47,378 bases of DNA from Oscillospiraceae bacterium (GTDB taxonomy: Bacteria > Bacillota > Clostridia > Oscillospirales > Ruminococcaceae), in the NCBI GenBank assembly GCA_017435745.1, contig JAFSEN010000100.1, positions 1-47,378 on the forward strand, written 5' to 3'. A program made the translations under genes and the position numbers. Of this stretch, positions 25,792 to 32,657 are shown in pieces. The notes beneath the pieces are model-generated. The model was not told the origin of the DNA, made no database searches, and saw only the letters and a program-made list of their open reading frames with translations. How positions within the stretch are numbered: position 1 is the stretch's first letter; each line of letters opens with the position of its first letter.

Positions 25792-25820
25792 TTGACTTGC
25801 GGCGGCAAAAAGTATAAAAT
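25792..25820 (+). promoter_or_regulatory. Sigma-A promoter of the small-protein/acetyltransferase unit
   Basis: TTGACT (25792-25797), 17-base spacer, TAAAAT (25815-25820), 39 bases before the ATG. Confidence 0.7.
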
Positions 25821-25859
25821 AAAGCCATAGCAATCCACCCGAAAAGAGGTTTTGAAAAA

Positions 25860-26069
25860 ATGAAAAAGACCGTTTCTGCGCTCTGCGCTTTTGTTATGAG
25901 TTTTATGATTTCCGTAACCGCATTTGCAGGTGCGCCTGTTCTTTTTGAACAGCCGGACGGAATCATCAACACCGGAGGAGAAGGTCTTGGCCTTATGATC
26001 GGCGCCGGTGTTCTTGCGGTTCTTGCAATTTGCGGAATCGTTTATTTCTTCGTTTCCGGGAAAAAATAA
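25860..26069 (+). CDS. Small secreted/membrane protein of 69 residues
   Basis: Not recognised. A signal-peptide-like start (MKKTVSALCAFVMSFMISVTAFA) is followed by a short polar stretch (APVLFEQPDGIINTGGEG), a Gly/Ala-rich helix (LGLMIGAGVLAVLAICGIVYFF) and SGKK. If the signal is cleaved, about 45 residues remain with a single C-terminal helix and Lys tail inside. SD AAGAGG. Its stop codon overlaps the next ATG (TAATG), so the acetyltransferase is translated by coupling. Confidence 0.85.
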   Translation: MKKTVSALCAFVMSFMISVTAFAGAPVLFEQPDGIINTGGEGLGLMIGAGVLAVLAICGIVYFFVSGKK

Positions 26070-26506
26070 TGATTCGTGATGCAAAATATAAAGATATTGA
26101 ATTTCTTGTAAAACTTGCTTCTTTGCCGGAAGTCTGGGGAGGAACAGAGGAAGAACTCCGAGAAGATTTTGAACAGCTTCTCGATTCCGAAAAAGACCTT
26201 GTTGCCGTTGCGGAATATTCCGGAGAAATTGTAGGTTTTGCAAATATAAGACTTCGAAGCGAATATGTTGCCGGAACAAAAAGTTCACCGGTGGCTTATC
26301 TTGAAGGGATTGCCGTTTCGGAAGAATTCCGCGGAAAAGGAATTGCAAAAAAACTTTTTGAATTCTGCGCCGCTTGGGCAAAGGAAAAAGGCTGTACCGA
26401 ATTTGGAAGCGACTGCCTTTTGACCAACGAAGCAAGTTATGCTTTTCATATGGCGATGGGCTTTAAAGAAATAGAGCGTACAGTTCATTTTGCAAAAACA
26501 ATATAA
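26069..26506 (+). CDS. GNAT acetyltransferase resembling AAC(6')
   Basis: 145 residues, GNAT fold. The pattern SEYVAGTKSSPVAYLEGIAV followed by EEFRGKGIAKKL (acetyl-CoA loop, R/Q-x-x-G-x-G/A form), then CTEFGSDCLLTNEASYAFH and MGFKEIERTVHFAK closely follows aminoglycoside 6'-N-acetyltransferases, which acetylate the 6'-amino group of drugs such as tobramycin and amikacin. Start at ATG 26069 overlapping the previous stop. Activity on drugs is not proven by sequence; such chromosomal homologues may act on other amines. Single copy, no mobile element nearby. Confidence 0.85.
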   Translation: MIRDAKYKDIEFLVKLASLPEVWGGTEEELREDFEQLLDSEKDLVAVAEYSGEIVGFANIRLRSEYVAGTKSSPVAYLEGIAVSEEFRGKGIAKKLFEFCAAWAKEKGCTEFGSDCLLTNEASYAFHMAMGFKEIERTVHFAKTI

Positions 26507-26537
26507 AAAAGCTCCCTTGTGCAAAGGGAGCTTTTTT
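26505..26537. terminator. Bidirectional terminator
   Basis: AAAAAAGCTCCCTT / AAGGGAGCTTTTTTT with GTGC loop right after the acetyltransferase stop. Confidence 0.88.
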
Positions 26538-26549
26538 TAAAATCGCATA

Positions 26550-26572
26550 GTAGGGCGGGGGCTTGCTCCCGC
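26550..26572. repeat. GC-rich hairpin repeat, copy 1
   Basis: GTAGGGCGGGGGCTTGCTCC then CGC: stem GCGGGGGC / GCTCCCGC type. Related copies at 28053-28078 and 36656-36682. Confidence 0.8.
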
Positions 26573-26601
26573 TGTTTTTGCCTTCTCATAAAGTGGAAGC
26601 C

Positions 26602-27174
26602 TTATTCGGCATAAGTTTCCGGGCAGATTTCTTTGATTTTTTCCTGGAGCGCAAAAAAATCTTCCATTGCGGCGGGTTTTTGGTTAGGGTTGCGGAGAAT
26701 TGCCGCCGGGTGGAAAGTTCCCATAACAAGGCGGCCGTCTTTTTCGATAAACTGGCCGTGTTCTTTGGTAACTTTAAAGTTAGGGTCAATAAAGCGGATC
26801 GCGGCAACTCTTCCGAGGCAGACGATTATTTTCGGGTCGATAAGGCGGATCTGTTCTTCAAGCCAGGGGCGGCATGCGGCAACTTCCGATTCTTCCGGGT
26901 CGCGGTTTTTTGGCGGGCGGCATTTTACCATGTTTGCAATATATATGTTTTTTTCTCGGGAAAGATCGACCACCGCAAGCATTTTATCAAGAAGAATTCC
27001 GCCTCTTCCGACAAAAGGCTTACCCTGAAGATCCTCGTTTTCTCCGGGGCCTTCGCCAATAAAAAGAACGTCGGTTTTCGGGTTTCCTGTTCCGAAAACA
27101 ACGTTTGTGCGGGTTTCGCAAAGTCCGCATTTTTTACATTCAAGGCATTGCGCCCGAAGTTCATCAAGAGACAT
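26602..27174 (-). CDS. udg: Uracil-DNA glycosylase, family 4 (Fe-S)
   Basis: Removes uracil from DNA to start base-excision repair. 190 residues. Four-cysteine Fe-S set: the N-terminal CLECKKCGLC cluster and the Cys in MVKCRPP and AACRPW. Active-site motifs GEGPGENEDLQGKPFVGRGG and the C-terminal FHPAAILRNP are present. Start at 27174 with GGAGG seven bases upstream; ten further in-frame residues upstream lack a good ribosome site. Own promoter at 27204-27232. Confidence 0.94.
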   Translation of the reverse strand: MSLDELRAQCLECKKCGLCETRTNVVFGTGNPKTDVLFIGEGPGENEDLQGKPFVGRGGILLDKMLAVVDLSREKNIYIANMVKCRPPKNRDPEESEVAACRPWLEEQIRLIDPKIIVCLGRVAAIRFIDPNFKVTKEHGQFIEKDGRLVMGTFHPAAILRNPNQKPAAMEDFFALQEKIKEICPETYAE

Positions 27175-27203
27175 TAAGACACCTCCGGAAAAAGTATAAA
27201 ACA

Positions 27204-27232
27204 ATAATACACCAATCCGAAGTATTATTCAA
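27204..27232 (-). promoter_or_regulatory. Sigma-A promoter of the uracil-DNA glycosylase gene
   Basis: Minus strand TTGAAT (27227-27232), 17-base spacer, TATTAT (27204-27209). It begins four bases past the upstream amidase stop codon. Confidence 0.72.
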
Positions 27233-27235
27233 GTG

Positions 27236-27976
27236 CTATATAAGTCGGATATAATCTCCGTTTGCAAAGCCGACTGTTCCGTTGAAATTCACCGTGTACC
27301 ATCCGTTTCTGTTTCCGAGCACCGTGAGCACGGAATTGTTCGGCGCGGAGGAAATGATTTTTCCTCCGGTGCTCGGGTAGCTGCGGATGTTAAGATTTCC
27401 GCTTGATACAGCTACTTTTCCTGTTTGGGGAGCCATTGGCGGAACAAGAGGAAGCCCGAAATATTCCGTCATGGAAAGGGCAAGTTTTTCGGCAATCTGC
27501 TCAAGATTTGAAGTTATCCAGTTCGCGTCATCGATATTATCATGGTAAGCGATTTCAACGAGCACCGCCGGTGCCCTTGTTCTTGTGACTTCGCCGAGAG
27601 AAGTTGTGCTTTGAGCACGGGCTCCTTCAGGATATGGATAAATCGTGCTAAGGTTTTCGGAAATGAGCACCGCCGCTCTTTTTCCGTTAACGCTGTTCGG
27701 GGAATAAAACGCGATTATGCCCTGAACTTCGCCGTAACGTCCTTCCGGGGCGGCGTTTGAATGGAGCGCAAGGTGAAAATCATAGTTTCCGGCGTTGGAA
27801 GCGCGAATTGAAGAACCCGCGGTCATCTGGGGAGTGTTCCGGCTGAAACGTATTCCGCTCGAAATAAGCCAGGGTTCAAGTTCATCCGCAAGAAGATTCA
27901 TCCAGTATTCTTCGCTGCCGCCGGTCACATAGGTGTTCGCCTGTTGGGTGGAAGGGCTGAGATATATTATCGGCAT
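27236..27976 (-). CDS. N-acetylmuramoyl-L-alanine amidase with SH3 domain
   Basis: 246 residues: an Amidase_3 catalytic domain (1-170) that cuts the bond between muramic acid and the stem peptide, and a C-terminal bacterial SH3 domain (about 185-246, GNLNIRSYPSTGGKIIS) that binds cell wall. Glu in GGSEEYWMN, His in ALHSN and catalytic Glu in VLVEIAYHDN are visible. The usual first zinc ligand (DPGHGG) is replaced by LSPSTQ, which I recall from a Clostridia-specific subgroup. No signal peptide, so it is released by lysis, made in the spore mother cell, or exported otherwise. SD GGAGG seven bases from the ATG. Confidence 0.88.
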   Translation of the reverse strand: MPIIYLSPSTQQANTYVTGGSEEYWMNLLADELEPWLISSGIRFSRNTPQMTAGSSIRASNAGNYDFHLALHSNAAPEGRYGEVQGIIAFYSPNSVNGKRAAVLISENLSTIYPYPEGARAQSTTSLGEVTRTRAPAVLVEIAYHDNIDDANWITSNLEQIAEKLALSMTEYFGLPLVPPMAPQTGKVAVSSGNLNIRSYPSTGGKIISSAPNNSVLTVLGNRNGWYTVNFNGTVGFANGDYIRLI

Positions 27977-28052
27977 AAAATTACCTCCGCATTATTGTTA
28001 TATTTTCATTCTATGCGGATGTATCGGAAAAGTTCGGAAATATATAATTTTA

Positions 28053-28078
28053 CAGCAGGGCGGGGGCTTGCTCCCGCC
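28053..28078. repeat. GC-rich hairpin repeat, copy 2
   Basis: CAGCAGGGCGGGGGCTTGCT then CCCGCC; stem GGCGGGGGC / GCTCCCGCC. See 26550-26572 and 36656-36682. Confidence 0.8.
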
Positions 28079-28090
28079 GAAAAAAGAACA

Positions 28091-28115
28091 AAGCCCCTCA
28101 AAAGAGGGGCTTTTT
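28091..28115. terminator. Terminator hairpin
   Basis: AAAGCCCCTC / GAGGGGCTTT with an AAAA loop, seven bases past the stop of the minus-strand gene at 28122. The better T run is on the plus strand. Confidence 0.75.
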
Positions 28116-28121
28116 CAAAAA

Positions 28122-28823
28122 TTAATTCGTTAATCCGAGAAACTCACTTATTTGTTTTTGTTTTTCCAAATGCGAAGGATTGTCCTCATCAAGCGGTTCA
28201 TTCAACAGTTTAATATACCAACCGCCGTCGGCCTCTTCTGCACTTTGTAAGTTTCTTAATTTCTCGATACCTATTTTTTGTGCGGTTTCCTCATCAAAAT
28301 AATTCAAAGTGTGTACAAAGGTCGGTTTTTCTTTCCAATATCCTCCCCTTCCGGACCCATTTTTATCATTAAGTAAAAAAGAAAAATACGGTTTTGAGGC
28401 AGAAACAAAACTTTTGAAAATGTTGCATATTTTTTCAAAATTGTTTTTCTCGGAGATAATTTCGGAAGGAAAAGAAACTACTACGCTGTCAGGAACCCTA
28501 CCGCCAGAACCCCCAAGATCAATAAGATAAACAATAGATTTCTTATAATCCAAATCCAAAGGAGAAAAAAATTTTAGTGTATAGGAAATACCCATTTCGC
28601 GGTCTTTGCGATTTCCCCGTTTATTAAACTCTTTAAGAAAATATTCAGGAGTTACTTCTATTTCCTTGCATTTGGATTTGCTATATGCCGGCTCGAATAC
28701 AGGCAGATTGCCGTCATAAAGATTATCTCTTATTTCAAATATGATTTTTTGAATCAGAACAATAATTTCATTGTCTGTCATATTTCTCGGATGTATCCAG
28801 AATATTAAAGAAAATGTTGACAT
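28122..28823 (-). CDS. Hypothetical cytosolic protein, immunity-like
   Basis: 233 residues, not firmly recognised. No signal peptide or membrane helix. AT-rich. The C-terminal pattern PTFVHTLNYFDEETAQKIG, then DGGWYIKLLNEPLDEDNPSH reminds me of Imm52-type immunity proteins of polymorphic-toxin systems; this is memory of pattern only. Start at 28823: AAGGGGTG sits nine bases upstream of this ATG and too close to the ATG two codons earlier. It stands alone with its own promoter; no toxin gene is adjacent, so it would be an orphan immunity gene if the guess is right. Confidence 0.7.
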   Translation of the reverse strand: MSTFSLIFWIHPRNMTDNEIIVLIQKIIFEIRDNLYDGNLPVFEPAYSKSKCKEIEVTPEYFLKEFNKRGNRKDREMGISYTLKFFSPLDLDYKKSIVYLIDLGGSGGRVPDSVVVSFPSEIISEKNNFEKICNIFKSFVSASKPYFSFLLNDKNGSGRGGYWKEKPTFVHTLNYFDEETAQKIGIEKLRNLQSAEEADGGWYIKLLNEPLDEDNPSHLEKQKQISEFLGLTN

Positions 28824-28880
28824 AATCATTCACCCCTTCGTAATCGGTGCGCTGAAAAAAGAAGATGCTTTTCAAATTCT

Positions 28881-28909
28881 ATTATGCGCTTTTTTTCTGT
28901 GTTTTTCAA
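28881..28909 (-). promoter_or_regulatory. Sigma-A promoter of the 28.1-28.8 kb gene
   Basis: Minus strand TTGAAA (28904-28909), 17-base spacer, CATAAT (28881-28886), 58 bases before the start. Confidence 0.62.
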
Positions 28910-29001
28910 TAAAAAATCCGCTTTTGCATATAAACAAATAAAAAAGCAAAAATTAATAATAAAACTGAAAAATTTCCCTTTATTTTATATAAATATTTTG
29001 T

Positions 29002-29007
29002 TATAAT
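29002..29007 (+). promoter_or_regulatory. Possible -10 box of the phoH cluster
   Basis: TATAAT in a very AT-rich stretch, about 60 bases before the proposed phoH start. No convincing -35 at 16-18 bases. Confidence 0.35.
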
Positions 29008-29065
29008 AATTATTTGTGAAAATTTATTTATTTTTAAGTTAACCGATATTTGGTAAAGGAGAAAT

Positions 29066-30076
29066 ATTACGGAACAGTTAGTTGATATTGAAAGAATGGA
29101 AAACGCCGTTGCTCTTTTCGGAAGCTTCGACGAAAATATAAAAGAAATAGAAAAAGCCTACGGAGTGGGAATTCTTTGCCGCGGCACCCAGATAAAAATT
29201 TCCGGCGACCCGGAAAAAGTTTCCCTTGCGGGAAGGGCTGTCCAAAGCCTTCTTTCTCTCATCAGCAGAGGGGAAGAACTCAACGACCAAAATATCCATT
29301 ACGTTATGGATCTGGTAAACGAAGGCAACGAGGACCAGGTAAACAAAATCAGCGGCGACGTTATCTGCATAACTTCCAAAGGAAGACCGGTAAAAGCAAA
29401 AACTCTCGGCCAGAAAGCTTACATCGAAGCTATTAAAAACACAACCGTTACAATCGGTGTGGGCCCTGCTGGTACCGGTAAAACCTATCTTGCGGTCGCA
29501 ATGGCGGTAAAAGCCTTCCGCAACCAGGAAGTCAACAGAATAATTCTTACCCGTCCCGCAGTCGAAGCGGGAGAAAAACTTGGTTTTCTTCCGGGCGACC
29601 TTCAAAACAAAGTTGACCCATATCTCCGCCCGCTTTACGATGCGCTTTTTGAAATGCTCGGCGCGGAAAACTACCAAAGATTTGTGGAACGCGGAAATAT
29701 CGAAGTTGCTCCTCTTGCATATATGCGCGGAAGAACCCTTGATGATTCCTTCATAATCCTTGATGAAGCCCAGAACACCACCCCGGAACAGATGAAAATG
29801 TTCCTTACAAGGCTTGGTTTCAACTCAAAAGCCGTAATAAACGGCGACGCAACCCAGATTGACCTTCCGTCCATCAAAAAAAGCGGTCTTGTTGAAGCAG
29901 TAAAAGTTCTTAAAGACGTCGAAGACGTTTCGCTTATAAAATTCACCGAAAAAGATGTCGTGCGTCATCGCCTTGTCCAGAATATAATCAAAGCGTACGA
30001 AAAGTATTACGAAAGGACAGCAAAAGAAAATGGCAATCGCAAAAGTTATCATTTCAAACAGACAGAAAGAAATTAA
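29066..30076 (+). CDS. phoH: PhoH-like ATPase / RNA-binding protein
   Basis: PhoH/YbeZ family P-loop NTPase, which partners with YbeY in rRNA maturation and ribosome quality control. Walker A GVGPAGTGKTYLAVA and Walker B FIILDEAQNTTPEQMKMF are intact, as is the EKLGFLPGD block; an N-terminal KH-like region comes first. Start: the first ATG (29096) has only a weak ribosome site, while AAAGGAG lies at 29055-29061, followed in frame by ATT ACG GAA CAG (29066 on). Relatives as I recall them begin about ten residues before that ATG, so I place the start at ATT 29066 (ACG 29069 is the alternative). 336 residues. First gene of the phoH-ybeY-era-yqzL-recO cluster. Confidence 0.95.
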   Translation: MTEQLVDIERMENAVALFGSFDENIKEIEKAYGVGILCRGTQIKISGDPEKVSLAGRAVQSLLSLISRGEELNDQNIHYVMDLVNEGNEDQVNKISGDVICITSKGRPVKAKTLGQKAYIEAIKNTTVTIGVGPAGTGKTYLAVAMAVKAFRNQEVNRIILTRPAVEAGEKLGFLPGDLQNKVDPYLRPLYDALFEMLGAENYQRFVERGNIEVAPLAYMRGRTLDDSFIILDEAQNTTPEQMKMFLTRLGFNSKAVINGDATQIDLPSIKKSGLVEAVKVLKDVEDVSLIKFTEKDVVRHRLVQNIIKAYEKYYERTAKENGNRKSYHFKQTERN

Positions 30077-30527
30077 AATTCCAACGGGAATAAGAATGCT
30101 TATGCGCCGCTGCTGCGAAGCGACCCTTCGCACCGAAGGTTTTACCGAACCTGGCGAAATCAGCATAAGCTTTGTTTCCAACGAGGAAATCAGAAATATA
30201 AACGCGGAATTCAGAAATGTGGATGCTGTAACGGATGTCATTTCTTTTCCGCTTGGAGAAAACGGAATTTACGATAAAAACCCCGAAAGCGGCGCGCTTC
30301 TTCTCGGAGATATCGTAATTTCGCTTCAAAAGGCAGAACAGCAGGCGGAACTTTACGGCCATACTCTTCAGAGAGAAGTTGCCTATCTTACCGTACATTC
30401 CGTTTTGCATCTTCTTGGTTATGACCATGTCAACGGCGGCATGGAACAGGTACATATGAGAGAAAGGGAGGAAACCGTCCTCGCGAAGCTCGGTCTTCAG
30501 CGTGACGCAAGCTATGTCAATGAATAA
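30030..30527 (+). CDS. ybeY: Endoribonuclease YbeY
   Basis: Single-strand endoribonuclease for 16S rRNA 3' end maturation and 70S ribosome quality control. 165 residues; the zinc site HSVLHLLGYDH (HxxxHxxxxxH) and the FVSNEEIRNINAEFRNVDAVTD region, a family hallmark, are present. Start ATG at 30030 lies 47 bases inside phoH, and the N-terminus ISNRQKEIKIP fits relatives; a weak AAAGGA is upstream, so coupling to phoH translation is likely. Confidence 0.96.
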   Translation: MAIAKVIISNRQKEIKIPTGIRMLMRRCCEATLRTEGFTEPGEISISFVSNEEIRNINAEFRNVDAVTDVISFPLGENGIYDKNPESGALLLGDIVISLQKAEQQAELYGHTLQREVAYLTVHSVLHLLGYDHVNGGMEQVHMREREETVLAKLGLQRDASYVNE

Positions 30528-31431
30528 TATGAAATTTGAAACCAAATCCGCTTTTGTTGCCATCGTCGGAAGACCCAACGTGGGCAAAAGCTCTCTTCTT
30601 AACGCACTTATCGGCGAAAAAGTTGCCGCAGTTTCCGCAAAACCCCAGACAACAAGAACCCGCATCACCGGTATTCTTACAAAAGGTCTTACCCAGTTTG
30701 TTTTTATCGATACCCCCGGTCTTCATAAACCGAAAACAAAACTTGCGGATTTTATGGTAAAACAGGTTGGAGATTCCGTTGCGGATGTTGATATCGCAAT
30801 TCTTGTTGTTGAACCCAAAGGTGAAATCACCCAGCCGGAATGTGACCTTATCGAACGTTTTAAGGATCTTCGCCTTCCCGCAATTCTTTGCATCAACAAA
30901 ATCGATACTCTTGAAAACAAAGAGGAAATGCTTGCAAAAATCGCAATGCTTTCCAAAGAATATAATTTTGAGGAAGTAATTCCGATTTCCGCACTCAAAA
31001 AAGACGGAATCAACATCCTCACCGATGAACTTGAAAAATATGCGGAAGAAGGTCCCCATTATTTTGCGGATGATTCCATCACAGACCAGCCGGAAAGGGC
31101 AATCGTTGCGGAACTTATCCGCGAAAGAATGCTTGTTGACCTTGAGGACGAAGTCCCCCACGGAATCGCAGTTTCCATAGAATCCATGAAGGAACGCGAT
31201 GGCAAAGATATGGTCGATATCGACGCAATTATTTATTGTGAACGCGACAGCCACAAAGGCATTATCATCGGTAAAAAAGGCGCGATGCTCAAAAAAATCG
31301 GCAGCGAATCCAGAATGAGCATCGAACGCTTCCTCGGCTGCAAAGCTAACCTTCAGCTTTGGGTAAAAGTTAAGGAAGATTGGCGCAACCGCGACGGACT
31401 TCTTCGAAACTTCGGCTTCACCGAACAGTAA
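30520..31431 (+). CDS. era: GTPase Era
   Basis: Essential GTPase that binds 16S rRNA 3' end and checks 30S assembly. About 303 residues: G1 GRPNVGKSS, G2 Thr in PQTTRTRI, G3 DTPGLHKP, G4 NKID, and a C-terminal KH domain with HKGIIIGKKGAMLKKIG. Several in-frame starts are possible (GTG 30502, ATG 30514, 30520, 30529), none with a good ribosome site; coupling to the overlapping ybeY stop is expected. ATG 30520 is chosen as a compromise matching the usual length. Confidence 0.96.
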   Translation: MNNMKFETKSAFVAIVGRPNVGKSSLLNALIGEKVAAVSAKPQTTRTRITGILTKGLTQFVFIDTPGLHKPKTKLADFMVKQVGDSVADVDIAILVVEPKGEITQPECDLIERFKDLRLPAILCINKIDTLENKEEMLAKIAMLSKEYNFEEVIPISALKKDGINILTDELEKYAEEGPHYFADDSITDQPERAIVAELIRERMLVDLEDEVPHGIAVSIESMKERDGKDMVDIDAIIYCERDSHKGIIIGKKGAMLKKIGSESRMSIERFLGCKANLQLWVKVKEDWRNRDGLLRNFGFTEQ

Positions 31432-31445
31432 AACTCCGTTTTTCT

Positions 31446-31501
31446 GTAGGGAACGCCGTCCTCGGCGTTCCGCGGACCGTCGGGGACGACGGTCCCTACG
31501 G
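31446..31501. repeat. Compound palindrome with two hairpins in a cruciform frame
   Basis: GGAACGCCG-TCCT-CGGCGTTCC (31450-31471) and GGACCGTCG-GGGA-CGACGGTCC (31474-31495) sit side by side inside TAGGG / CCCTA (31447 and 31494). No T run follows, so it is not a plain terminator. Resembles dispersed repeats of Clostridia. Confidence 0.75.
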
Positions 31502-31603
31502 TGAATATACAGAAGGATAAAATAAAAAGCAATTTTTACCTCACATATTGTTTTCCAAAAATCATAAAATGATATTGAAAAAATTTGATGCGGGGTAAAG
31601 GTT

Positions 31604-31837
31604 ATGAATGAAAAAAGCTGGAAAGATTTTGAAAAAACAGGAAAAATAAGCGATTATCTGAACTATAAACTTTCGAACGAAAACGTTATCAATAAAAAGA
31701 TAAACGAAGGCGAAATAAAACCCGCTCTTCCGACCGATGTCGGAAATCCGGAAGAAAGTTCGGATTTCAAAAAGCTCCATTTTTCCGTGAACGGCGGTAT
31801 AGGTTATGCAAATCAAGACCAAAGGCATCGTCCTTAA
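31604..31837 (+). CDS. yqzL: YqzL-like small protein
   Basis: 77 residues. The N-terminal SWKDFEKTGKISDYLNYK matches the short YqzL family (W-x-x-F-x-x-T-G-x-x-x-x-Y-L-x-Y-K), which sits next to recO in Firmicutes. The tail of about 50 residues beyond this motif is longer than in Bacillus YqzL and overlaps the recO start by 32 bases. Function unknown; position between era and recO supports the call. SD AAAGG. Confidence 0.82.
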   Translation: MNEKSWKDFEKTGKISDYLNYKLSNENVINKKINEGEIKPALPTDVGNPEESSDFKKLHFSVNGGIGYANQDQRHRP

Positions 31838-32555
31838 AGTACAGGATTATAACGAAAACGATAAGCTTCTTGCTGTTCTTACTGAGGACAGAGGAGTTAT
31901 CTATGCCTATGCTTCCGGCGCAAGAAGAATGAAAAGCGCACTTTCAACCGTTTCTTCAATGCTTTGCTACGGCGAATTTGTTTTTTTCAAAAACCGTGAA
32001 AAATATACTGTGGATTCAGCCGAAAGCGAAAGGCTGTTTTTCGGAATCCGCAAGGACCTTGACAGCCTTGCCTATGCAAGCTATTTTTGCGAACTTTGTT
32101 TAAGCGCAGCAAACCCCGAGGAGGATTCGAAGGATATTCTTCGGCTTCTTCTCAACACCTTACATATGCTGGAAAACAAAAAAACGCATCCCGCGCTGCT
32201 CAAAGCAATTTTTGAACTTCGTCTGATGAGCCTTATTGGATATGCTCCGGATTTAATAGCCTGCAGTGAATGCGGTGAATTTGAAAAAGGGGCATATTGG
32301 TTCGATACAAAAAGCGGAAGCGCAATCTGCACCGATTGCCGGCCCAATGGGGCAAACGGCGAAGTTTTGCTTTCAAAAGCCGCTTTTCTTGCCGCAAGGC
32401 ATATTGTCTATGCGCCGCTTGAACAGCTTTTTTCTTTCCGGATGGGAGAAAATCCGCTTATCGAACTTTCAAACGCGGCGGAAAAATACGTTATCGAACA
32501 GATGGATAAAGTTTATCCAACTCTTGAATTTTTAAATTCAATCCGTTCGTTCTGA
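31806..32555 (+). CDS. recO: DNA repair protein RecO
   Basis: Loads RecA onto SSB-coated single-stranded DNA with RecR. 249 residues: N-terminal OB-fold (KTKGIVLKVQDYNENDKLLAVLT) and a C-terminal helical part with a zinc site (CSECG...CTDC). Starts inside the yqzL frame, implying coupling. Standard neighbour of era. Confidence 0.95.
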   Translation: MQIKTKGIVLKVQDYNENDKLLAVLTEDRGVIYAYASGARRMKSALSTVSSMLCYGEFVFFKNREKYTVDSAESERLFFGIRKDLDSLAYASYFCELCLSAANPEEDSKDILRLLLNTLHMLENKKTHPALLKAIFELRLMSLIGYAPDLIACSECGEFEKGAYWFDTKSGSAICTDCRPNGANGEVLLSKAAFLAARHIVYAPLEQLFSFRMGENPLIELSNAAEKYVIEQMDKVYPTLEFLNSIRSF

Positions 32556-32567
32556 TTATAATTTTTT

Positions 32568-32598
32568 AATATGTCCGCCGCAAAGCGGAGGACATATT
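32568..32598. repeat. Perfect hairpin between recO and mutS2
   Basis: AATATGTCC / GGACATATT (9 bp) around G-CCGC-AAA-GCGG-A. No T run follows, so termination is unlikely; it may slow exonucleases or be a repeat remnant. Located 59 bases before the mutS2 start. Confidence 0.65.
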
Positions 32599-32657
32599 CC
32601 GAATACATTGAAAAATCCGATTATTTATTATTTGAAGTAAACTTCAGAGGTAAAAAT

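Larger units (their letters stand above)
25414..25859. other. 446-base gap with an orphan promoter-like and terminator-like pair
   Basis: Apart from the promoter at 25792-25820 that serves the next gene, it contains TTGACT-N16-TAAAAA at about 25594-25621 and a hairpin at 25702-25737. No open frame or known RNA is visible between them. The rest is T/A-rich. Confidence 0.4.

Noticed and set aside
25788..26435. Minus-strand open frame of 215 codons
   Set aside because: Antisense to the small membrane protein and AAC(6')-like gene; low-complexity Arg/Leu/Gln-rich product.
32571..32657. N-terminal extension of MutS2 by 29 codons
   Set aside because: It runs through a perfect hairpin, and a well-spaced AGAGG precedes the ATG at 32658.
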